From positions 1-18,404 of the forward strand of contig JACCLJ010000117.1 in the NCBI GenBank assembly GCA_013425425.1: DNA of 18,404 nt. The letters are read 5' to 3'. The notes under the pieces were generated by a model. It was not told the origin of the DNA. It did not search any database and was given only the letters and a program-made list of their open reading frames with translations. Positions 14,744 through 18,404 of this stretch are shown here, piece after piece. Source of the stretch: Microcaldota archaeon (GTDB taxonomy: Archaea; Micrarchaeota; Micrarchaeia; Anstonellales; Bilamarchaeaceae). The translations under genes were made by a program, and so were the position numbers. Within the stretch, counting starts at the first letter, position 1. Every line of letters starts with the position of its first letter.

Positions 14744-15244
14744 CTACTTTATAAATCTTTTTTGGACTTCCGTGAACAGGAGATAGCCCACATCGAACAG
14801 CAGAATCGCTATCGCGTAGTCCCATCTTCCGGTAAGAACCGTCAACACCGCGCCTATCTTAAGGAAAAGCCTGTATTCGGTGAAGGCACGGTACTTCCCT
14901 ATGTAGTCCTGCTCGTCAAGGAATGCGAGAATGAGGAAAAAGAAGAAATAATTCAGCGCAATAACCGGAAGGCCGAAATAGATTATCGCGGCAACGGAGG
15001 CGATGATCCCGGTGACATGCCCGATATTGTCTATCTTCCTTGCAAATACCTGCGCTATCATCGCGCCGAGAAAAAGCTCGGTGAAGGATGCGCGGCTTAT
15101 GAGGTAGCCGATGATGAGGCCGTAGGCGATCGCAATCGGGAACTTGAGCGCGCTTTTGCCCTTCTTGTCATCCTCTATCCAGTCTACCCACTTGACGAGA
15201 AAACCGGCAACCGGCGAAAGGGCGTATTGAACGTATTGCAGCAT
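14744..15244 (-). CDS. Small polytopic membrane protein, unknown function
   Basis: A 166-residue protein with four or five predicted membrane helices (about 34-51, 54-70, 77-108 possibly two helices, and 130-160). A charged, tryptophan-containing N-terminal loop (WVDWIEDDKKGKSALK) and the conserved-looking cluster ARKIDNIGHVTG stand out. I do not recognise the family. It starts three bases after the deoxyhypusine synthase stop, using ATG 15244 with an AAGGTG Shine-Dalgarno that spans the end of that gene; the GTG at 15250 would overlap the stop codon. It ends in the codons F-I-K, whose DNA forms the priL TATA box. Cotranscription with the synthase is likely; a shared function is not implied by sequence. 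Confidence 0.75.
   Translation of the reverse strand: MLQYVQYALSPVAGFLVKWVDWIEDDKKGKSALKFPIAIAYGLIIGYLISRASFTELFLGAMIAQVFARKIDNIGHVTGIIASVAAIIYFGLPVIALNYFFFFLILAFLDEQDYIGKYRAFTEYRLFLKIGAVLTVLTGRWDYAIAILLFDVGYLLFTEVQKRFIK
14747..14757 (-). promoter_or_regulatory. priL TATA box inside the upstream gene
   Basis: Minus-strand GATTTATAAAG, formed by the last sense codons of the membrane protein gene, is centred about 27 bases before ATG 14725. This fixes the priL start and predicts a leaderless priL-priS message. Confidence 0.6.
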
Positions 15245-15246
15245 GC

Positions 15247-16137
15247 TCACACCTTCAGCTTCGAATACATCAGCGGAAACACTATCGTTGCATCACCGTT
15301 AACCGTTATATGGCTTGCGCTTTCCTTTATCTTTCCCCATGAAACCGCTTCCTTGGTTTTCGCTCCTGAAAGCGAGCCGTCCCATTCCGGCGAGCTGGTA
15401 ACGTATACGGCATAATCCATGCCGCCGCGGAGGATGTTCACGCCTATCGCATGGTGCTTCGATATTCCCCCGCCGAGGATCATCCCTCCGGTCTTTTCCG
15501 CGTTGAGCGCGAGCGATGCAAGTTGCTGCATATCCCCAGTCACATCGATTCCGAAATCCTTTCTTTTCTGCTTGAAGAAATAGACCTGGAGGCCTATGGC
15601 GGAATCCGTAATGCCGGGCGAAAAGACAGGAATGTTGTTTTTCGCGCACCAGTATAAAAATGAATTCTTGTCGCTTACCGATTCGCCTATCGCCTTTGCG
15701 ATTTCGCTCGGAGAAACGATTTTGTTTTTGGAGTAGAGCTTTTCGAACAGAGGCTGGATTTTCTTCTCAAGGAATTCATAGCGGTCGTTCGGCACGAGAA
15801 TATTGCCTATCCTGTTGACGCCCTTCTCATGCAGCTCCTTGTCATCCATGTCGAAATCTCCCAGGAGATACGGCTTCTCCGTGCGTATCAAATCATGGTC
15901 GAGGCTTCCGCCCGTCGTTATCACCACATCGATGAGCTTCCGCCTGCACATGTCCGCGAAAATCCCGCGCAGGCCGGATGCGACCATGTTCGCGGTGAAC
16001 GTAAGAAAAATCGTTGCCTTCTCCTTCCTCATTCTCTCTATGAGCTTCACCGCCTTGCCTAAGTTCGTAGCCTGGAAGCCGACGTGCTCGAAGTCGGAGA
16101 AAATATTCTTCGGGTCGATGTCCTTTATCTCATCCAT
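15247..16137 (-). CDS. dhs: Deoxyhypusine synthase
   Basis: A 296-residue enzyme that transfers the aminobutyl group of spermidine to one lysine of translation factor aIF5A, the first step of hypusine formation. The active-site lysine is Lys227 in GGGISKHH. Around it are the family blocks FLTFTANMVASGLR (44-57), DVVITTGGSLDHD (70-82), FSPGITDSAIG (172-182), GGMDYAVYVTSSPEWDGSLSG and EAVSWGKI (263-270). Length is normal for a compact archaeal form. The reading frame continues upstream to 17073, but that portion is antisense to the COG2403 gene; ATG 16137 is chosen because a TATA-like box lies 26 bp upstream and family similarity begins there. It overlaps nothing at its start and runs directly into the membrane protein gene downstream. 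The aIF5A gene is not in the window. Confidence 0.93.
   Translation of the reverse strand: MDEIKDIDPKNIFSDFEHVGFQATNLGKAVKLIERMRKEKATIFLTFTANMVASGLRGIFADMCRRKLIDVVITTGGSLDHDLIRTEKPYLLGDFDMDDKELHEKGVNRIGNILVPNDRYEFLEKKIQPLFEKLYSKNKIVSPSEIAKAIGESVSDKNSFLYWCAKNNIPVFSPGITDSAIGLQVYFFKQKRKDFGIDVTGDMQQLASLALNAEKTGGMILGGGISKHHAIGVNILRGGMDYAVYVTSSPEWDGSLSGAKTKEAVSWGKIKESASHITVNGDATIVFPLMYSKLKV
15249..15253 (-). promoter_or_regulatory. Shine-Dalgarno for the membrane protein, spanning the synthase stop
   Basis: Minus-strand AAGGTGTGAGC precedes ATG 15244; the GGTGT core lies in the last codon and stop of deoxyhypusine synthase. This places the start at 15244 and indicates translational coupling. Confidence 0.45.
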
Positions 16138-16157
16138 GGGTTGAATATCATAGCAAA

Positions 16158-16169
16158 GTTTTTTAATTT
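16158..16169. promoter_or_regulatory. Shared AT-rich core promoter of divergent deoxyhypusine synthase and COG2403 genes
   Basis: GTTTTTTAATTT lies 26 bp before ATG 16137 on the minus strand, as a leaderless TATA box would. It is also the only AT-rich element before the plus-strand gene at 16201, predicting transcription from about 16191. A weak GAGGT at 16188-16192 may act as Shine-Dalgarno for the plus gene. With only 63 bp between start codons, the two promoters probably overlap. Confidence 0.45.
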
Positions 16170-16200
16170 CAAAAGGATTAGGACGTTGAGGTCGGTTTAT

Positions 16201-17511
16201 ATGGAAAGAAGAAAAGTTCTTATCCTCGGGGCTGCAGGAAGGGATTTTCATAATTTCAACACCTATTTCAGGAAGAACAGGAAATACGAGGTCATCGGGT
16301 TTACGGCAACGCAGATACCGAAGATTGCCGGGCGCAAGTATCCGCCCGAGCTTGCCGGAAGGCTCTATCCCAACGGCATACCTATCTACGAGGAAAAGGA
16401 CCTTGAGCAGCTGGTGAGGCAGCATGGCATTGGCGAAGTTTATTTCTCCTATTCGGACGTTTCCGATTCGCAGGTCATGCATCTTGCCGCAAGGGCGCAG
16501 AGCGCAGGAGCGAGCTACGTCCTGCTCGGGCCGAATGACACGATGATCAAGAGCACGAAAAAAGTGCTTGCAGTATGCGCAGTGCGGACCGGAAGCGGAA
16601 AAAGCCCGCTTACGAAGAAGATAACCGCGATACTGAAGGAGAAAGGGAAGAAATTCGTGGTCATACGGCATCCGATGCCTTACGGCGACCTTGCGAAGCA
16701 GAAAGTGCAGAGGTTCGCAAGGCTTGGCGATTTGGAGAAGCACGGGTGCACGATTGAAGAGCGCGAGGAGTACGAGCCGCACATCAGGAACGGCGTTGTC
16801 GTTTATGCCGGAGTGGATTATGAAAAAATCCTGCGCAGGGCGGAGAAGGAAGCCGATATTGTAATATGGGACGGGGGAAACAACGATTTCTCTTTCTATA
16901 AGCCGGACCTGCTCTTTACCGTTGCGGATTCGCTCAGGCCGGGCCATGAGCTTGCCTATTATCCGGGCGAGACGAATTTCCGCTCCGCGAACGTAATAGT
17001 GGTAAACAAGGTGGGCGAAAACCATGCCGGCGCGGAAACCATAAGAAAAAATGCGGCGGAGTGCAATCCGCATGCGAAAATAATCGAGACCGACCTAGAG
17101 CTTGTCGCGGACGAGGCGATCGACATAAGCGGAAAGAAGGTGCTGGTTGTCGAGGACGGGCCGACCGTCACGCACGGCGGGATGCCAATCGGCGCGGGAT
17201 ACAACTATGCGAAAAGGCACGGTGCGGTCATAATAGACCCCAGGTCGCATGCGGTAGGGAGCCTGGCCGAAACATTCGTGAAATACCCGCACCTCAAGGA
17301 GGTTCTCCCTGCCATGGGATACTACGGCGAGCAGCTGAAGGATCTCGAGGAAAGCATAAACAGGAGCGGTGCGGAGGTCGTTGTCGCAGGAACGCCGATA
17401 GATTTGAAGCGCGTAGTCAATGTAGGCATTCCAATCCTGCACATTACGTATAATATCAAGGAAGTGAAGGGAAGCATCGAGGAAGCCCTCTCAGCCGCAA
17501 GCATTTTATAG
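16201..17511 (+). CDS. COG2403-type P-loop protein, cyclic 2,3-diphosphoglycerate synthetase-like
   Basis: A 436-residue cytoplasmic protein. An N-terminal Rossmann-like part opens with KVLILGAAGRDFHNFN and carries the family-typical TQIPKIAGRKYPPELAG (37-53). A P-loop (AVRTGSGKS, about 127-135) follows, then RHPMPYGDL, EEREEYEPHI, WDGGNNDFSFYKPDL, RPGHELAYYPGE, VEDGPTVTHGGMPIGAG and AVGSLAETFVKYPH. Relatives include the enzyme from Methanothermus that closes 2,3-diphosphoglycerate to its cyclic form using ATP; most of the family, found in bacteria and archaea, is untested and described only as a predicted GTPase. ATG 16201 is chosen because family similarity begins there; the frame upstream to 16084 is antisense to the synthase. 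The last codons and stop (ATT TTA TAG) form the TATA box of dinB. Confidence 0.88.
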   Translation: MERRKVLILGAAGRDFHNFNTYFRKNRKYEVIGFTATQIPKIAGRKYPPELAGRLYPNGIPIYEEKDLEQLVRQHGIGEVYFSYSDVSDSQVMHLAARAQSAGASYVLLGPNDTMIKSTKKVLAVCAVRTGSGKSPLTKKITAILKEKGKKFVVIRHPMPYGDLAKQKVQRFARLGDLEKHGCTIEEREEYEPHIRNGVVVYAGVDYEKILRRAEKEADIVIWDGGNNDFSFYKPDLLFTVADSLRPGHELAYYPGETNFRSANVIVVNKVGENHAGAETIRKNAAECNPHAKIIETDLELVADEAIDISGKKVLVVEDGPTVTHGGMPIGAGYNYAKRHGAVIIDPRSHAVGSLAETFVKYPHLKEVLPAMGYYGEQLKDLEESINRSGAEVVVAGTPIDLKRVVNVGIPILHITYNIKEVKGSIEEALSAASIL

Positions 17512-17522
17512 CCGCTGCGGCT
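17501..17522 (+). promoter_or_regulatory. dinB core promoter with perfect palindrome
   Basis: GCATTTTATA (17501-17510) includes the stop region of the previous gene and is centred 27 bases before ATG 17533, fitting a leaderless start. AGCCGC-T-GCGGCT at 17510-17522 is a perfect 6-1-6 palindrome lying between TATA box and predicted start, where a repressor would block polymerase. A hairpin in the upstream mRNA is the alternative reading. Confidence 0.5.
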
Positions 17523-17532
17523 TCATTAGCTT

Positions 17533-18404
17533 ATGGACAAAGGCCGCGTAATCCTTCATCTCGACCTCGACTATTTCTTCGCGCAGGCAGAGGAACGCGA
17601 GCATCCGGAATATGCCGCCAGGCCGGTAATCGTCTGCGTATATACGGATATCGAACGCGGGAGGGGCGTAGTTTCAACGGCGAATTACAAGGCACGCGCA
17701 TTCGGCGTGCATTCCGGAATGCCCATATTCCAGGCAAAAAAGCTTGCACACGGCAAGGGCGCGATTTTCCTGCCCGGAAACTACGGGCTTTACGAGCGGC
17801 TTTCGCTCGGCATAGCGGAAATCGTAATGAAGCACGGCGCTGCGTTCGAGCAGTCCTCCATAGACGAATTCTTCCTTGACATAAGCCCGGAATGCAACGG
17901 CGATTACGAGAAGGCGAAGGGAATTGCGGAAAAGGTGAAGAAGGGCATAATCGCGAAATACGGGCTCACCTGCTCCATCGGCATCGGCCCGAACAAGCTC
18001 GTGGCAAAGATCGCGAGCGATTTCAAGAAGCCCGGGGGGCTGACAATCGTTCTGCCGGAAAAGGTGCAGAAATTCCTGGACATCCTTCCCGTGGACAGGA
18101 TCCCGGGCATAGGAAGGAAGACGAAGGAGTATTTCGATGCAAAGGGAATAGAAACGGTGGGCGATCTGAGAAAGACGGACCCCACGATTCTTGCAGAGGA
18201 ATTCGGAAAGCTCATGGGCGGTTGGCTCCATAACGCAGCGCGCGGGATAGACGAATCGCCCGTCGGCGTATTCGAGGAGCAGAAGCAGTTCAGCAGGATA
18301 AAAACCCTCAGGGAGCCGAGCCGCGAACTTGCGCTGATAGCTGAGGAGATGCGCGTGCTCGTAAAAGACGTCGTTGCGGAGCTGGAAAACAGCGAGGTTG
18401 TCTG
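17533..18404 (+). CDS. dinB: Y-family DNA polymerase IV (DinB), 3' truncated by the window edge
   Basis: 290 codons are visible with no stop; family members run to about 350 residues, so the little-finger domain is incomplete. Motifs: Asp11 in HLDLDYFFAQ, the catalytic pair Asp111-Glu112 in SSIDEFFLD, and STANYKARAFGVHSGMP typical of the fingers. TCSIGIGPNKLVAKIASDFKKPGG and the thumb helix-hairpin-helix segment VDRIPGIGRKT follow. Phe16 takes the steric-gate position that excludes ribonucleotides. The enzyme copies past damaged bases at low fidelity. ATG 17533 is supported by a TATA box 27 bases upstream overlapping the stop codon of the preceding gene. A C-terminal PCNA-binding motif, usual in archaeal members, would lie beyond the edge. 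Confidence 0.93.
   Translation, partial: MDKGRVILHLDLDYFFAQAEEREHPEYAARPVIVCVYTDIERGRGVVSTANYKARAFGVHSGMPIFQAKKLAHGKGAIFLPGNYGLYERLSLGIAEIVMKHGAAFEQSSIDEFFLDISPECNGDYEKAKGIAEKVKKGIIAKYGLTCSIGIGPNKLVAKIASDFKKPGGLTIVLPEKVQKFLDILPVDRIPGIGRKTKEYFDAKGIETVGDLRKTDPTILAEEFGKLMGGWLHNAARGIDESPVGVFEEQKQFSRIKTLREPSRELALIAEEMRVLVKDVVAELENSEVV

Noticed and set aside
15247..17073. A 608-codon frame extending deoxyhypusine synthase upstream
   Set aside because: The added 312 codons are antisense to the COG2403 gene and unlike any synthase; the real start at 16137 has a fitting TATA box.
17510..17522. GC-rich palindrome read as an intrinsic terminator of the COG2403 gene
   Set aside because: No T-run follows, and archaeal termination relies on T-runs; a promoter-proximal operator is the better reading.

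Overview
The window is archaeal chromosomal DNA, about 53-55% G+C by eye and densely coding, with no tRNA, rRNA, CRISPR array or insertion sequence that I can see. The archaeal call rests on several things: a SepF-type FtsZ anchor, a two-subunit PriS/PriL primase, deoxyhypusine synthase, TATA boxes about 26-28 nt upstream of many start codons (leaderless transcripts), and N-glycosylation sequons packed into extracellular segments. The phylum cannot be fixed from this stretch; a DPANN-like or deep euryarchaeal lineage is only a guess.

Layout. 1-248 is the membrane-anchored tail of a cell-surface protein. 352-2228 is a cell-cycle neighbourhood: a KaiC/RAD55-like ATPase and SepF on the plus strand, meeting ScpA (kleisin of the SMC complex) head-on. 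2300-4873 is a P3B (MgtA-type) magnesium P-type ATPase on the minus strand. A short AT-rich divergent region separates it from a 28-codon acidic mini-gene (5003-5089) with strong expression signals. After that come a small conserved protein with a SecB-like look, an MFS transporter, a lipoprotein C25 (gingipain-family) peptidase, a gamma-carbonic-anhydrase-like protein, and an ABC-2 exporter pair whose permease carries a large coiled-coil, sequon-rich ectodomain.

From 16137 down to 12044 the minus strand carries deoxyhypusine synthase, an unknown membrane protein, PriL, PriS (ATGA overlap) and a pilin-like secreted protein. Divergent from deoxyhypusine synthase are a COG2403 P-loop protein (cyclic 2,3-diphosphoglycerate synthetase-like) and then dinB (Y-family polymerase), cut by the window edge.

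Two translation-start modes recur and were used to choose starts. First genes tend to be leaderless: scpA, mgtA, the C25 peptidase, the carbonic-anhydrase-like gene, the ABC ATPase, priL, deoxyhypusine synthase and dinB. Others carry a GGTGA-like Shine-Dalgarno ending about five bases before the start: the KaiC-like gene, sepF, the mini-gene, the TTG-started permease, the pilin-like gene and the unknown membrane protein. Several TATA boxes are formed by the last codons of the preceding gene. The most interesting unexplained items are the acidic mini-gene with its CATATAT repeats beside mgtA, a perfect 6-1-6 palindrome in the dinB core promoter, the missing zinc knuckle in PriS, the sequon-rich exporter ectodomain and the lipoprotein C25 peptidase.
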